Shown: positions 30,509-39,375, numbered from the stretch's first letter. The stretch: 48,474 bases of DNA from JBGLNJ01 sp964353405 (GCA_964353405.1 CAYGWJ010000498.1:1-48474), one strand, 5' to 3'. Translations and numbers: made by a program. The notes: generated from the sequence alone by a model not told the origin.

Positions 30509-31066
30509 CTATTCCTCCTGTGCCTTTACCAGTGTCGCTTCGCGCACTTGACGAGCCGTCGCCAGGACGGCGCTGGCGCGCTGGCGCGATCGGTGAGCGA
30601 ACTCGTCACCTTCCAAGAACACAATCGCCCCTTCCGGGCAAGACGCCGCGCAAGCGGGCACAACCCGGTCGGGGCAAAGGTCACATTTCAATGCCATGAC
30701 TTTGCCATCCGTGTTCGGCGCGCGAGCGATCATGCCAAACGGGCACGTCATGATGCACATGCCGCATGCGATGCAGGCGTGCTTACCGCCGACGTTCGTC
30801 ACCACGTCTTCCGGCGAGCGGTGCATGGCTTGTGGGATACACGCAGAGATGCACGGGGCCGGATCGCAATGGCGGCAGGTCATGGGCATTTTCAACACCT
30901 CAAAAGCAGAGGCCATGACTGCTTCGACGTACAGTAAGAGATGCGGTGGGGGCGATTCCATCATCGCTCCCAAGAGATTCTTGCTCCGGGAATGCTCGAC
31001 GGCACAGGCCAGCTCGCACGTCTTGCATCCCGTGCACAGTTCGGGGCGAACGTAGAGCCGTTTCAT
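30509..31066 (-). CDS. cooF: CooF-like four-cluster ferredoxin, CODH electron partner
   Basis: A 185-aa iron-sulfur protein from ATG 31066 (AGGAGG 6 bases upstream). Four Cys groups bind [4Fe-4S] clusters: CTGCKTCELAC, CRHCDPAPCISAC, CIACGMCIMTCPFG and CDLCPDRVVPACAASCP. This is the CooF/HycB layout. Between the first two groups a 35-residue segment (SKNLLGAMMESPPPHLLLYV) matches CooF-type proteins. It takes electrons from CooS; the final acceptor (hydrogenase, NAD reductase or a flavoprotein) is not encoded nearby. The tail after residue 160 is helical and Ala-rich. Confidence 0.9.
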   Translation of the reverse strand: MKRLYVRPELCTGCKTCELACAVEHSRSKNLLGAMMESPPPHLLLYVEAVMASAFEVLKMPMTCRHCDPAPCISACIPQAMHRSPEDVVTNVGGKHACIACGMCIMTCPFGMIARAPNTDGKVMALKCDLCPDRVVPACAASCPEGAIVFLEGDEFAHRSRQRASAVLATARQVREATLVKAQEE

Positions 31067-31267
31067 AGACAACCTCCTGTTGAATGTCTGGGACAAAGAT
31101 TTCAAAAGCAGACTAGGTCTTTGTGGTTAAGGTGGGACGGTGGAGAAATATGGTGGAGACCGGGTCCAGTGAACAGATGTGGCGCGTCGAGCGAGCGAGG
31201 TATCTCGGGCGCGCAAGGCGGAGAGTGGCCGATGAAGGGACAAACACTCGCGCATGGTGTTCCTCGG

Positions 31268-32053
31268 TTACCGCTTGCCGATGATGAATCCCTGCGGGTC
31301 AACCTCTTGCCGCAAAATCATCAACTCTTGATCCGTCGGCTCCGCCGTCGTGCCGAGCGGATCGGCGAACAACAATTCAAAGCCGGTGTTGGCGATCACG
31401 TCTTCTTTCGTCACGCCCGGATGCAAACTCTCCACGCGCATCCGTTTGGTCGCGGGATCAAAACCCATCAACGCCAGCGTCGTGATGACTTTGTAGGGAC
31501 CGCCGCCCGGCGGCAAGCCGGCGCGCTCGCGCGCGCCCGGGCCAGTGAGGTAACCCGGCGTCGTGAGAAAATCCAGCCTGGCCACAAAGCGCCGCCTGTC
31601 GTGCGGCGTGATGACGAGCGTTTTCCAGCAGAACGAAGCCAGGTCATTCGCGCCGCCGCTGCCCGGCAGACGCGCTTTCGGATGGAAATAGTCCGCGCCG
31701 ATCATGGACGTGTTGATATTGCCATACCGATCAATCTGTGCGCCGCCGAGAAACGTGTAATCCACCATCCCGCGCTGGCAGGCCGACATGATCTCGTCCA
31801 TGCTGCCGTGCAGCAGCGCGCCTGTCTGCGTGTATGAATCAGCCACTGAGATGGGCAGCTTTTCCAGTTGCGGCGCAACGCTGCCCGCCTCGAACATCAC
31901 AATCAGGTGAGGCGCGTTGGTCTTTTGCGCCAGCATCGCCGCCGCCAGCGGCATCCCCGTGCCGATGACGGCCGTCTTGCCGTCCTCCAACTGGCGGGCG
32001 GCCACGCATACCATCAGTTCCACCAAACTGTAGCGTGCGTTTGGCTGTGGCAT
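31268..32053 (-). CDS. CoA-transferase subunit B (GctB-like), cassette 2
   Basis: A 261-aa beta subunit from ATG 32053 with AAGGAG upstream, 4 bases after the A-subunit stop. The catalytic glutamate is probably Glu55 (LIVMFEAGSVAPQ). GSGGANDLASFCWKTL and TTPGYLTGPGARERAGLP are the subfamily blocks, as in the pair at 7057-8736, but the two B subunits differ clearly, so they probably act on different acids. About 200 bases separate it from cooF with no clear promoter, so CoA-transferase and CODH genes may be read together. Confidence 0.88.
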   Translation of the reverse strand: MPQPNARYSLVELMVCVAARQLEDGKTAVIGTGMPLAAAMLAQKTNAPHLIVMFEAGSVAPQLEKLPISVADSYTQTGALLHGSMDEIMSACQRGMVDYTFLGGAQIDRYGNINTSMIGADYFHPKARLPGSGGANDLASFCWKTLVITPHDRRRFVARLDFLTTPGYLTGPGARERAGLPPGGGPYKVITTLALMGFDPATKRMRVESLHPGVTKEDVIANTGFELLFADPLGTTAEPTDQELMILRQEVDPQGFIIGKR

Positions 32054-32057
32054 CGTT

Positions 32058-33062
32058 CTACTCCTTGCGCCCGCTCCTGCGTAAAGGCTCAAGCGCTTTT
32101 AGCTCTGCCATTCGCCTTTCTCCGCCCTTCAACGTAAGGTACTCGTCAAAGTTGCGCGTGCCATAGATGTGCTTGTCGAGAAAAGTCTTGAGCGTCGCCT
32201 CGTCCTTCTCCGCTTCCAGCCACTCGGCCAGATGCTCTTCGTCGGAATAGTATTCGTAAGGCATGTTACCCGGATAACTGCCATAAGGAACGTGGCACAC
32301 CGCGTCCACCAGCCAGTAAGGCGCGAGTGTCGAAGAGGGCTGTTGACGAATCTCATCTGTGCTCACCAATCGCTCCGTGGTGATGATGAGATGCTTGCAC
32401 GCGCGAGCCACATCGTAATCGGCGATGCTGATGCCGTCCACTTGGGCGTTGCCATATACATCGGCGCGATGCACGTGAAGGATGCCCACGTCGGGATAGA
32501 GCGCAGGAACCGCCAACAACGTTTGACCGGTGAAGGGACACGTCACCTCCTTGGCTGCGCTATACTTGAACACATCGGTGCCCAGGAGCGACCGGGCCGG
32601 CAAGAACGGCACACCCATCGCCGCTGCCTTGTAACGCCAGCCCAGCGTCGCGTTCGACCATTCGGTCATCTTGACCTGGCCGCTTTCCAGGTAACGGCGA
32701 GAATTGGGCGAAAGCCCACGCAATTCCAGTCCGACGACGTAAGCGATGTCACAGCGGTCAAAACAGCGACCGGCGGCGAGGATCTGAAAATCATGGGTGG
32801 CGGTGTGACCGGACAAGCCGAGGTGACGGATGCCCTGGCGCACGATTTCGTGGAGCACCGCCGTGGCAATGCGCACACCGCCAAAGCCGCCCGAGGCCAT
32901 ATAGTCGCCTTGGTGGATAAAGCGGCTCACCGCCTCAGATACACTCACAAGCTTGTTCGTCATCGCGCGTGATTTTTGGCTAAAGAAGGCGCGCGCCGCG
33001 TCCACATCCGGCGGAATATAGAGTTCTCCCTGTGGCACAATGGATTCGGCAGCGTCAGGCAT
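32058..33062 (-). CDS. CoA-transferase subunit A (GctA-like), cassette 2
   Basis: A 334-aa alpha subunit of a class I CoA-transferase. The CoA-binding loop is FIHQGDYMASGGFGGVRIAT; VHRADVYGNAQVDGISIADY is the central motif, and LKTFLDKHIYGTRNFDEYL the GctA-type C-terminus. The first 33 residues (before MTNKLVSVSEA) are extra compared with cassette 1, but GGAGG 6 bases before the ATG at 33062 supports this start. It is the first gene of the leftward CoA-transferase/cooF/cooS group. Substrate unknown. Confidence 0.87.
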   Translation of the reverse strand: MPDAAESIVPQGELYIPPDVDAARAFFSQKSRAMTNKLVSVSEAVSRFIHQGDYMASGGFGGVRIATAVLHEIVRQGIRHLGLSGHTATHDFQILAAGRCFDRCDIAYVVGLELRGLSPNSRRYLESGQVKMTEWSNATLGWRYKAAAMGVPFLPARSLLGTDVFKYSAAKEVTCPFTGQTLLAVPALYPDVGILHVHRADVYGNAQVDGISIADYDVARACKHLIITTERLVSTDEIRQQPSSTLAPYWLVDAVCHVPYGSYPGNMPYEYYSDEEHLAEWLEAEKDEATLKTFLDKHIYGTRNFDEYLTLKGGERRMAELKALEPLRRSGRKE

Positions 33063-33243
33063 GAGTGTCCTCCTCTCCAGACCTGTTAGGCGGACAACAG
33101 TTTTTCAGATCTCTACATCGGGATCGCTTGCGCGCACGGGCGAAGCTTGTCCCCCATCCGAAATGCTCTCACACCGGGTCACTTGACACAGGGAGTATAA
33201 TATAGATGTAGAGCCGTGTCCAGTTGAGAAAGGATGGTGCGAC

Positions 33244-33561
33244 ATGATCGCGTTGCGCTATGCGTGGATTCGATGGGCCATCGTCGTCATCGGCCTGATC
33301 ATCGCGGCTTACCTCTACCTCTTCTTGCCACCTGTCGGCGTCCAGGTCTTGCTCTACTTTCTCCTGATCCTCACCGCGATGTCGTGGATTGTCCCGCCGG
33401 GCATCTACGGCTGGCTGGTACACGCCATCTGCCCCACCTGTGGTCACCCGGTCGAGTGGGAAGCCGTTCAGCCGGATGGAGAGGCTTACCGAGAGCAAAT
33501 CGTCCGGCGCTGCCCCGACTGCGGCAAGTCTAAGGTCGAGTGGCAATACAGTCCAGCATAG
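33244..33561 (+). CDS. small membrane protein with C-terminal zinc ribbon
   Basis: A 105-aa protein with two predicted membrane helices (residues 10-28, IRWAIVVIGLIIAAYLYLF, and 32-52, GVQVLLYFLLILTAMSWIV). They are followed by a zinc-ribbon pattern HAICPTCGHPVEWE ... RRCPDCGKSKVEW with four Cys. The ribbon probably faces the cytoplasm. GAAAGGATGG lies before the ATG and a TATAAT-like -10 about 50 bases upstream. No family recognised. It is flanked by genes on the opposite strand on both sides, so it is probably a single-gene unit. Confidence 0.82.
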   Translation: MIALRYAWIRWAIVVIGLIIAAYLYLFLPPVGVQVLLYFLLILTAMSWIVPPGIYGWLVHAICPTCGHPVEWEAVQPDGEAYREQIVRRCPDCGKSKVEWQYSPA

Positions 33562-33573
33562 GCTGCCAACGAA

Positions 33574-34740
33574 CTATTCTCCTCCTAATGCTGTGACACC
33601 CACCACCTGCCCGCCACGGCGATACGCCCGTGCGACGCGCGGCAAGATTGACGTCGTCACCTCATAATTGATCGTCCCCGCGAGCTGCGCCACCTCCTCG
33701 GCGCGCATCTCGGCTTGGCCCTGCCGGCCGACGATCACGACCTCGTCATCTTGTTGCACGTCCTTGATGCCCGTGATGTCCACGACGAATTGATCCATGC
33801 ACACGCGCCCCCGAATCGGCGCGCGCTGCCCGCGAATCAATACGCTGCCTGTGTTGGAAAGAGCGCGGTGATAGCCGTCGCCATAGCCCAGGGGCACAAG
33901 CGCCGCAGGCATCTCTCGATCTGTGACGAACGTCCGGCCATAGCTAATGCCCGCGCCAGGCGGCAAGACACGCACGCGGCTCACGCGGCTTTTGAGCGTC
34001 AATGCCGGGCGAATCTCGAACGTGGGCGGCCATTCGTCGGACGGATTCATGCCATACAGCGCAATGCCAGGACGAACGGCGTCGAGATGAGCATCGGTGA
34101 GCTTCATCGTCGCCGCCGAGTTGGCCGCGTGACGGACTGGAATATGAATGCCTGCGCTCTCGACCGCCGCCATCACCCGCCGGAACGTCTCCAACTGCCA
34201 GAGGGTGTGCGTGAGGCTGGCCGCGTCGGCAGTGGCAAAGTGCGTGAACAGACCTTCGAGACGAATGCCGGGCAATGTTGATACAGCCCGACAAAAATCC
34301 ACAACCTCGCCAGGCATCAGCCCATAGCGGCTCATGCCGGTGTCCACTTTGACGTGCACGGGGATGACCTTGCCTGCGCGTGATGCTTCAGCCGAGACCG
34401 CTTCGGCAAACTCGCGCGTCATGAGGCTGGGCGTGAGGTTATGACGGACGACCATTGCCGCGCCGGACGGCGGCGTATAGCCCATCACCAAAATCGGCGC
34501 GGTGACGCCCAGCGCAGCGCAGCGAAGCTCAACGCCCTCAATCGCGCGGTGAACGGCCAGCCGCGTTGCGCCCGCTTCGAGCGCGGCGCGCGCCACGGGG
34601 AGGGCGCCATGGCCATAGGCATTCGCCTTGACCACGGCAAACACCTCGACTCGCTCGCCGATGTGCCGCTTGAACGCGCGCACATTGAACTCTACCGCGT
34701 CCAGGTCAATCTCGGCCCAGGTGACAATGCCTTCCAGCAT
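33574..34740 (-). CDS. alr: alanine racemase
   Basis: A 388-aa PLP enzyme that makes D-alanine for peptidoglycan. The PLP lysine is Lys38 in FAVVKANAYGHGALPVA. Substrate and PLP contacts include HVKVDTGMSRYGLMP, RHAANSAATM and RPGIALYGMNPS, and the second catalytic base is the Tyr in GISYGRTFVTDREMP. RGRVCMDQFVVDIT marks the C-terminal beta domain. The length is normal. The lipoprotein gene upstream ends in a terminator at 34751-34787, so alr is probably expressed from its own signals close to the start. Confidence 0.95.
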   Translation of the reverse strand: MLEGIVTWAEIDLDAVEFNVRAFKRHIGERVEVFAVVKANAYGHGALPVARAALEAGATRLAVHRAIEGVELRCAALGVTAPILVMGYTPPSGAAMVVRHNLTPSLMTREFAEAVSAEASRAGKVIPVHVKVDTGMSRYGLMPGEVVDFCRAVSTLPGIRLEGLFTHFATADAASLTHTLWQLETFRRVMAAVESAGIHIPVRHAANSAATMKLTDAHLDAVRPGIALYGMNPSDEWPPTFEIRPALTLKSRVSRVRVLPPGAGISYGRTFVTDREMPAALVPLGYGDGYHRALSNTGSVLIRGQRAPIRGRVCMDQFVVDITGIKDVQQDDEVVIVGRQGQAEMRAEEVAQLAGTINYEVTTSILPRVARAYRRGGQVVGVTALGGE

Positions 34741-34750
34741 ATATCGCCAG

Positions 34751-34787
34751 CAAAAGACCCGAAGGGTTCAGAAAGCCCTTCGGGTCT
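34751..34787 (-). terminator. intrinsic terminator after the 34793 lipoprotein gene
   Basis: On the minus strand AGACCCGAAGGG pairs with CCCTTCGGGTCT around a 9-base loop and is followed by TTTT. It stands between the lipoprotein stop and the alr start. Confidence 0.88.
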
Positions 34788-34792
34788 GATGT

Positions 34793-35569
34793 CTACTTGG
34801 TCAGCGTAATCGGCCCGATCCTGAAGCCGAACCTGTCGTTGACAAAGGTAAACGAGGTTGCGCCCGGTTTGGCCGGTTCAAACTCCCACCAGGCGCTCGG
34901 CTCGTGAGGGAACAGGTTGCTGTCGTTGTCTTTGTACCCCAACAGATAGCTGTTGCCGTATACCTTTACGTCCGCATCAGCGGCGCCACCCAACCTGGCA
35001 TGAACGTACTTGTTACCCAGGTTATCAACCACGTAGGTCACGGTCCGCGAATTAGGATGATACGTAAGCTCTTTCGGCGTCCCTCTCACCAGCTTGATGT
35101 GCCAGTCACCATAGAATCGAATGACGACAGGATTGACTTCAACCCGGATGATACAGAATGTCTCTTCCCAGCCCCGTCCCTCAAAAGTGCTGGGATAGGT
35201 CGCGCACAAGTTGGCTGCGGCCGGCGTGTATGAGCCCGGTGTGCGCCACAGCTCAGCCGAACCGACCGGCGCGGCCGGCTGTAAGGCTACCGGCTTGGGT
35301 GTGACGGGCACCGGCGTGGGCGTCGGCGTGAGCGTGGCCGTTTCCGTTGCCGTCGGCGTCGGTGGAACCCGAGTGCTCGTCGGCGGGATGGTGGCCGTAG
35401 GATACGGCGTGTTCGTGGGATAGGCTGTAGCGGTGGGATAAGGCGTCTGCGTGGGCAGTTCAGCCACCTGGGTGGGCGCCACGGTCGGCGCTGGTGTCGG
35501 GGTTGCGCAACCGGCGACCAGAATCAGGAACAGGGTGACGAATGTGGCACGAATCAGAGACGAGCGCAT
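34793..35569 (-). CDS. Thr/Pro-linker lipoprotein of unknown function
   Basis: A 258-aa lipoprotein: signal peptide with lipobox (FLILVAGC), then about 75 residues of Thr/Pro-rich linker (PTATPYPTNTPYPTATIPPT). A globular C-terminal half follows with CATYPSTFEGRGWEETFCII (a likely disulfide) and several beta-strand-like stretches (VVIRFYGDWHIKLV). The C-terminal domain is not recognised. AGGAGG precedes the ATG and a very good promoter lies at 35653-35681. It is a single-gene unit closed by the terminator at 34751. Confidence 0.85.
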   Translation of the reverse strand: MRSSLIRATFVTLFLILVAGCATPTPAPTVAPTQVAELPTQTPYPTATAYPTNTPYPTATIPPTSTRVPPTPTATETATLTPTPTPVPVTPKPVALQPAAPVGSAELWRTPGSYTPAAANLCATYPSTFEGRGWEETFCIIRVEVNPVVIRFYGDWHIKLVRGTPKELTYHPNSRTVTYVVDNLGNKYVHARLGGAADADVKVYGNSYLLGYKDNDSNLFPHEPSAWWEFEPAKPGATSFTFVNDRFGFRIGPITLTK

Positions 35570-35652
35570 GATGCGACCTCCTAGAGAGACAAGTGTTGAC
35601 TAGCGCTGCGAGCAAATCGTTCAAAACAGGCTTAGTCGTAAAACGATTCAAA

Positions 35653-35681
35653 ATTATACCCCGCCGGGTAGAGTCTGGCAA
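35653..35681 (-). promoter_or_regulatory. promoter of the 34793 lipoprotein gene
   Basis: On the minus strand TTGCCA (35681-35676), 17 bases and TATAAT (35658-35653), 84 bases before the start codon. Confidence 0.75.
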
Positions 35682-35693
35682 ATCGTCACGTCT

Positions 35694-35721
35694 TTGACAT
35701 CTGACCGCCACAGGCTATAAT
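35694..35721 (+). promoter_or_regulatory. promoter of tgt
   Basis: TTGACA (35694-35699), 16 bases and TATAAT (35716-35721), 87 bases before the tgt start. It is back to back with the lipoprotein promoter. Confidence 0.8.
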
Positions 35722-35807
35722 GCCAAGCACTTGGCTGCGCTCTCCATCAGGCATCGTCGCACAAGCGCAAGCGCAGGTGTCTCAAATTCCACTTGTCAAA
35801 GGACAGC

Positions 35808-36899
35808 ATGTTCGAGTACACTCTACTAGCCACAAGCGGGCGCGCACGCGCAGGCGTGCTGCGCACACCGCACGGCGACCTCCCAACCCCGGTCTTTGCG
35901 CCGGTTGGCACGCAAGCTACGGTCAAAACGATGACGCCGCGCGACTTGAGCGAGCTGGGCGCGACTCTGGTGCTGGCCAACACCTATCACCTTTACCTGC
36001 GACCTGGCAGCGAGCTGGTCGCGCGGATGGGTGGACTGCACAGGTTCATGGGCTGGTCGGGGCCGCTGCTCACCGATTCGGGCGGCTATCAGGTGTTTAG
36101 TCTCAAGACGCTGCGCAAGGTGGACAATGACGGCGTGACGTTCCGCTCGCACCTCGACGGCTCGACGCACCGCTTTACGCCGGAAAAAGTAATGGCGATT
36201 CAGGAGGAACTGGGTCCCGATATCGCCGTGTGCCTGGACGAGTGCGCGCCTCCGCTCGACCGGGCGTACAACGAGCAGGCCACGGCGCGCACTCACGTGT
36301 GGGCTGCGCGCTGCCGGGCCTCACAGCGTCGCACCGATCAAGCCCTGTTCGGCATTGTCCAGGGCGGTGTGTTCCCCGACTTGCGCGAGCAATCCGCGCA
36401 CTTGATCACATCGCTCGATTTTCCCGGTCACGCCATCGGCGGGCTGTCCGTGGGCGAAAGCAAAGAGCAGACCTACGCCACGCTCGACCTCTTGAACGAT
36501 GTCCTACCCAAGGACAAGCCACGTTACCTGATGGGCGTGGGCGCCGCGCAAGATTTCTTTGAGGCGGTGGCCCGCGGCGTGGACATGTTCGATTGCGTCC
36601 TGCCCACGCGATTGGCGCGTCATGGCGCTGCACTCTTAAAAGGCCGGCGCTTGAACTTGCGAAACGCGCAATACGCCGCCGACGAATCACCCATCCAAGA
36701 AGGCTGCGGCTGTTACACGTGCCAGACGTTCAGCCGCGCCTATCTTCGCCATTTGCTGGCGGCCGATGAAATTCTCGGCCTCCATCTGCTTTCCCTCCAC
36801 AACTTGCACTTTTTGCTCGACCTGATGCGCCGCATCCGCGCGTCTATCCTCGACAGCACATTCGGGCAACTCGCGGCGGCCTGGCAAGCAGCCAGCTGA
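35808..36899 (+). CDS. tgt: tRNA-guanine transglycosylase
   Basis: A 363-aa enzyme that swaps G34 for preQ1 in GUN-anticodon tRNAs, part of queuosine synthesis. General-base Asp is in TDSGGYQVFSL and nucleophile Asp in GVDMFDCVLPTRLARHG. The zinc site is EGCGCYTCQTFSRAYLRHL with the later His in LLSLHNLHF. It starts at ATG 35808 (AAAGGA upstream) with the family beginning FEYTLLATSGRARAG; a TTG 15 bases earlier is not needed. The length is slightly short of the usual 370-380. The uppP gene follows and may be cotranscribed. Confidence 0.96.
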   Translation: MFEYTLLATSGRARAGVLRTPHGDLPTPVFAPVGTQATVKTMTPRDLSELGATLVLANTYHLYLRPGSELVARMGGLHRFMGWSGPLLTDSGGYQVFSLKTLRKVDNDGVTFRSHLDGSTHRFTPEKVMAIQEELGPDIAVCLDECAPPLDRAYNEQATARTHVWAARCRASQRRTDQALFGIVQGGVFPDLREQSAHLITSLDFPGHAIGGLSVGESKEQTYATLDLLNDVLPKDKPRYLMGVGAAQDFFEAVARGVDMFDCVLPTRLARHGAALLKGRRLNLRNAQYAADESPIQEGCGCYTCQTFSRAYLRHLLAADEILGLHLLSLHNLHFLLDLMRRIRASILDSTFGQLAAAWQAAS

Positions 36900-36985
36900 C
36901 GTTTGACGAATCGTGGTACAATGCCCGAATCAGGGTGGCTGCCGGCAGGCATGCCGCCACATCTTTTCAAGGGGGGAGCATCATC

Positions 36986-37849
36986 GTGATCATTTTTCAA
37001 GCCATCATTCTCGGCCTCGTCCAAGGCTTGACCGAGTTCATTCCGATTTCCAGTTCGGCGCATCTGATCATTATCCCCTGGCTGTTCGGATGGGAGGACA
37101 AGGCTCTGACGAGCCTGACCTTTGACGTGGCTCTGCACCTGGGGACGCTCCTCGCCCTGCTGGTGTTTTTTGCCGGCGACTGGGCGCGTCTGATTCGGGC
37201 TGGCTTGATGAGCATCGTCGAACGCCAAGTCGGCGACGACCACGATCGGCGGCTGGCCTGGTTCCTGATCATTGGCTGCGTTCCCGGCGCCATCGCGGGC
37301 GTCCTTTTTGAAAGCAAGATCGAAAGACTCTTCCACGAACCGAATGCGCCTCACCAGGTGAGCGCCATGATTGCCATGGCCGTCATCATCGCCTTGATGG
37401 GAGCGCTGTTGTTCCTGGCCGAACGCTTTGCGCGCCACCTGCGCCGGCTATCGCAAATCACGCTCCGAGACAGCCTCTTGATCGGGCTGGCGCAGGCGCT
37501 GGCAATCTTTCCGGGTGTATCGCGCTCCGGCAGCACCATCACCGCTGGGCTGACGCTGGGATTGGAACGCGAAACCGCTGCGCGTTTCTCATTCCTGCTG
37601 TCTGCGCCCATCATCGCAGGCGCGGGACTCAAGGGCCTGTGGGATATCTTGAAGGACTACCAGAGCGGAGCGCTCGCCCAGTCTGATTTGATTCTGTTCC
37701 CCCTCGGCTTTATCATCGCCGCCGTCAGCGGCTACCTGTGCATCCAGTACCTGCTGCGCTTTCTCCAAAAGAATCGCACCGATCTTTTTGTGTACTACCG
37801 CTGGGCGCTGGCCGCGCTGATTGTGGTCGTGGCGCTCATCCGAGGATAG
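36986..37849 (+). CDS. uppP: undecaprenyl-diphosphatase
   Basis: A 287-aa integral membrane protein that recycles undecaprenyl diphosphate to the lipid carrier of cell-wall synthesis. The two BacA active-site motifs are QGLTEFIPISSSAHL near the N-terminus and GVSRSGSTITAGL near residue 175. About eight membrane helices can be seen. GTG at 36986 follows a GGGGGGAG site and gives the usual start IIFQAIILGLVQG; the in-frame ATG at 36935 would add 17 polar residues before the first helix and is unlikely. The next gene starts 5 bases downstream. Confidence 0.93.
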   Translation: MIIFQAIILGLVQGLTEFIPISSSAHLIIIPWLFGWEDKALTSLTFDVALHLGTLLALLVFFAGDWARLIRAGLMSIVERQVGDDHDRRLAWFLIIGCVPGAIAGVLFESKIERLFHEPNAPHQVSAMIAMAVIIALMGALLFLAERFARHLRRLSQITLRDSLLIGLAQALAIFPGVSRSGSTITAGLTLGLERETAARFSFLLSAPIIAGAGLKGLWDILKDYQSGALAQSDLILFPLGFIIAAVSGYLCIQYLLRFLQKNRTDLFVYYRWALAALIVVVALIRG

Positions 37850-37854
37850 GACAA

Positions 37855-38658
37855 ATGACAAAGGCCGGACACCGGGCCGCGTTGCTCATTCTGAGCATTG
37901 CGCTGCTCGCCGCGTGCGGGCCGACGCCCGTCGTTACGCGCACGCCGGTGACGCTCGAGTTTGCCATAGCTTCGGCAATGGAGCCGCTGATGGATGAGTT
38001 GATGTCGGCATATGGCGCCACGCATCAACACGTCACGTTCAAGGCGCGGCATGTCAACTCGGCGCGGGCGATGGACGCTCTGTGGGCGGGTGAGGTTGAT
38101 TTGGCGGCGGTGTCATGGCTAACCGATACCGAGTCCGTCTGGCTGACGCCCGTGGCGATAGACGGAGTGGCCATCGTCGTTCATCCAAGCAACATCGTCA
38201 AGGATCTATCGCTGCTTCAGCTGAGGGACATTTTCCGCGGGCGCGTGGCCGATTGGCCGGACGCGGGCGGGCCGCCGGGTGAGATTTCCGTGGGCTCACG
38301 CGAAAGTGGGTCTGGCACGCGCGCCAAGTTCGAAGAGGCCGTCATGGGGGGGCGCAATGTCACGGTCAACGCCGTGATGGCTTCATCCGAGCAGGCTATG
38401 GTGAACTATGTCCGCAGCGTCACTTTGTCCATTGGCTATCTGTCCAGCGGATACCTCACGAGCACGGTCAAAGCGATCCGCGTCGAGGGCGAGTCGCTCT
38501 CGGTAGCCACACTTTCCAACCGGCTTTACCCCTTGAGCCGCCCCTTGCTCTTTGTCACACCAGAAGAGCCTCAAGGCGAACTGCGCGCGTTCGTCGCCTG
38601 GGTGCTCGGCCCCGAAGGTCAAGGCCTAGTCGGGAAAAAGTATGGTCGAGTCAAATAG
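37855..38658 (+). CDS. PstS-like substrate-binding lipoprotein
   Basis: A 267-aa lipoprotein (lipobox ALLAACG) with a PBP-like domain of the PstS type. It starts VTLEFAIASAMEPLMDELMS and has VAIVVHPSNIVKDLSLLQLR, IFRGRVADWPD and SVGSRESGSGTRAKFEE, all familiar from phosphate-binding proteins (the Ser-Gly-Ser-Gly-Thr loop binds the oxyanion). No ABC permease or ATPase genes are adjacent, so it may work with a transporter elsewhere or serve as a sensor. ATG at 37855 is used; the frame upstream lies in uppP. Confidence 0.87.
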   Translation: MTKAGHRAALLILSIALLAACGPTPVVTRTPVTLEFAIASAMEPLMDELMSAYGATHQHVTFKARHVNSARAMDALWAGEVDLAAVSWLTDTESVWLTPVAIDGVAIVVHPSNIVKDLSLLQLRDIFRGRVADWPDAGGPPGEISVGSRESGSGTRAKFEEAVMGGRNVTVNAVMASSEQAMVNYVRSVTLSIGYLSSGYLTSTVKAIRVEGESLSVATLSNRLYPLSRPLLFVTPEEPQGELRAFVAWVLGPEGQGLVGKKYGRVK

Positions 38659-38937
38659 AGACGAACGCGCGAGGGTCGGCTTCCAGCGCCCCTAACACCG
38701 TGGCTCGATCACCATCAAATTCCACCCCGTCAACGGCCAGTGGCAGGAGCCGCCCTTACCTGAATCTAACCTTGCCAAGATATTTGCCTCGGACTGTTAT
38801 GCGTTTATTATGCCGCCCTCTGTTCTGTGATGTTCTTGTTACGTGGTGTGTACTAGACTGAGCAAGACAGTTGTCCTTGTGGCAATATCGAGTCATCACT
38901 CGGCAGCGCCGCGGGTACAACTACATAGAGGCGACCC
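38659..38937. other. gap without a supported gene
   Basis: No start with a ribosome site and no known domain was seen. A rightward frame reads TIKFHPVNGQWQEPPLPES near 38705-38765 and could be a gene scrap, but neither its start nor its family can be given. An AGAGG site at the right end serves the next gene. Confidence 0.4.
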
Positions 38938-39246
38938 ATGATAGGCGACTGCAAAAGCATCTATGTTGCTAACCTTGACCCTTGTCAAAGTGACTGCACC
39001 CCGGTCTACGTTGTCAACTTTGATAGCTGCCAACGCGCGGACGAATACGTCCGAATCATCAATTTTGACACGCCCGATCCACGACCCGGTAGCTACGAGC
39101 ACGTTCGAATCATCAACTTTGAGGCGCAAGACCAACGGCCAAACGGCTACGAACGCGTCTACGTTATCAATCCCGACATTCTCATGTACTTTGGCTTCTC
39201 ATCAGAGAGTCTTGTCCGCATTTTCGATCCCGTCATCTTTACATAA
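38938..39246 (+). CDS. 102-aa protein made of repeated 'V(R/Y)(I/V)INF' units
   Basis: The family is not recognised. The protein consists mostly of five related segments: SIYVANLDPCQ, PVYVVNFDSCQ, EYVRIINFDTPDPRP, EHVRIINFEAQDQRP and ERVYVINPDILMYF, each with a short beta-strand-like core 'V.(I/V)(I)N(F/L/P)(D/E)'. The spacing is 16-20 residues. The pattern suggests a small beta-solenoid or sheet made by internal duplication. There is no signal peptide or membrane segment. The ATG has AGAGG upstream. It stands alone between the PstS-like gene and a coiled-coil gene on the same strand. Confidence 0.72.
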   Translation: MIGDCKSIYVANLDPCQSDCTPVYVVNFDSCQRADEYVRIINFDTPDPRPGSYEHVRIINFEAQDQRPNGYERVYVINPDILMYFGFSSESLVRIFDPVIFT

Positions 39247-39375
39247 GACACAGGAGTGGGTAGATAGAGACATCCTAGTGCAGCAAAACAGGGTTCCGTT
39301 TGGATCATCGGAGTGGTGTCCGAAGCGGTTGGCAGGTGGTCGCCATTCGCGCCCGGAGTGAAAGTGAGGTGTGCC

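Noticed and set aside
28608..31066. Wood-Ljungdahl acetyl-CoA synthase locus
   Set aside because: Only the monofunctional CODH and its ferredoxin are present; no acsABCDE genes are seen, so carbon fixation cannot be claimed from this window.
33181..33210. TTGACA next to TATAAT upstream of 33244 as a promoter
   Set aside because: The two boxes are only about 7 bases apart, too close for a sigma70 promoter; only the -10 may be real.
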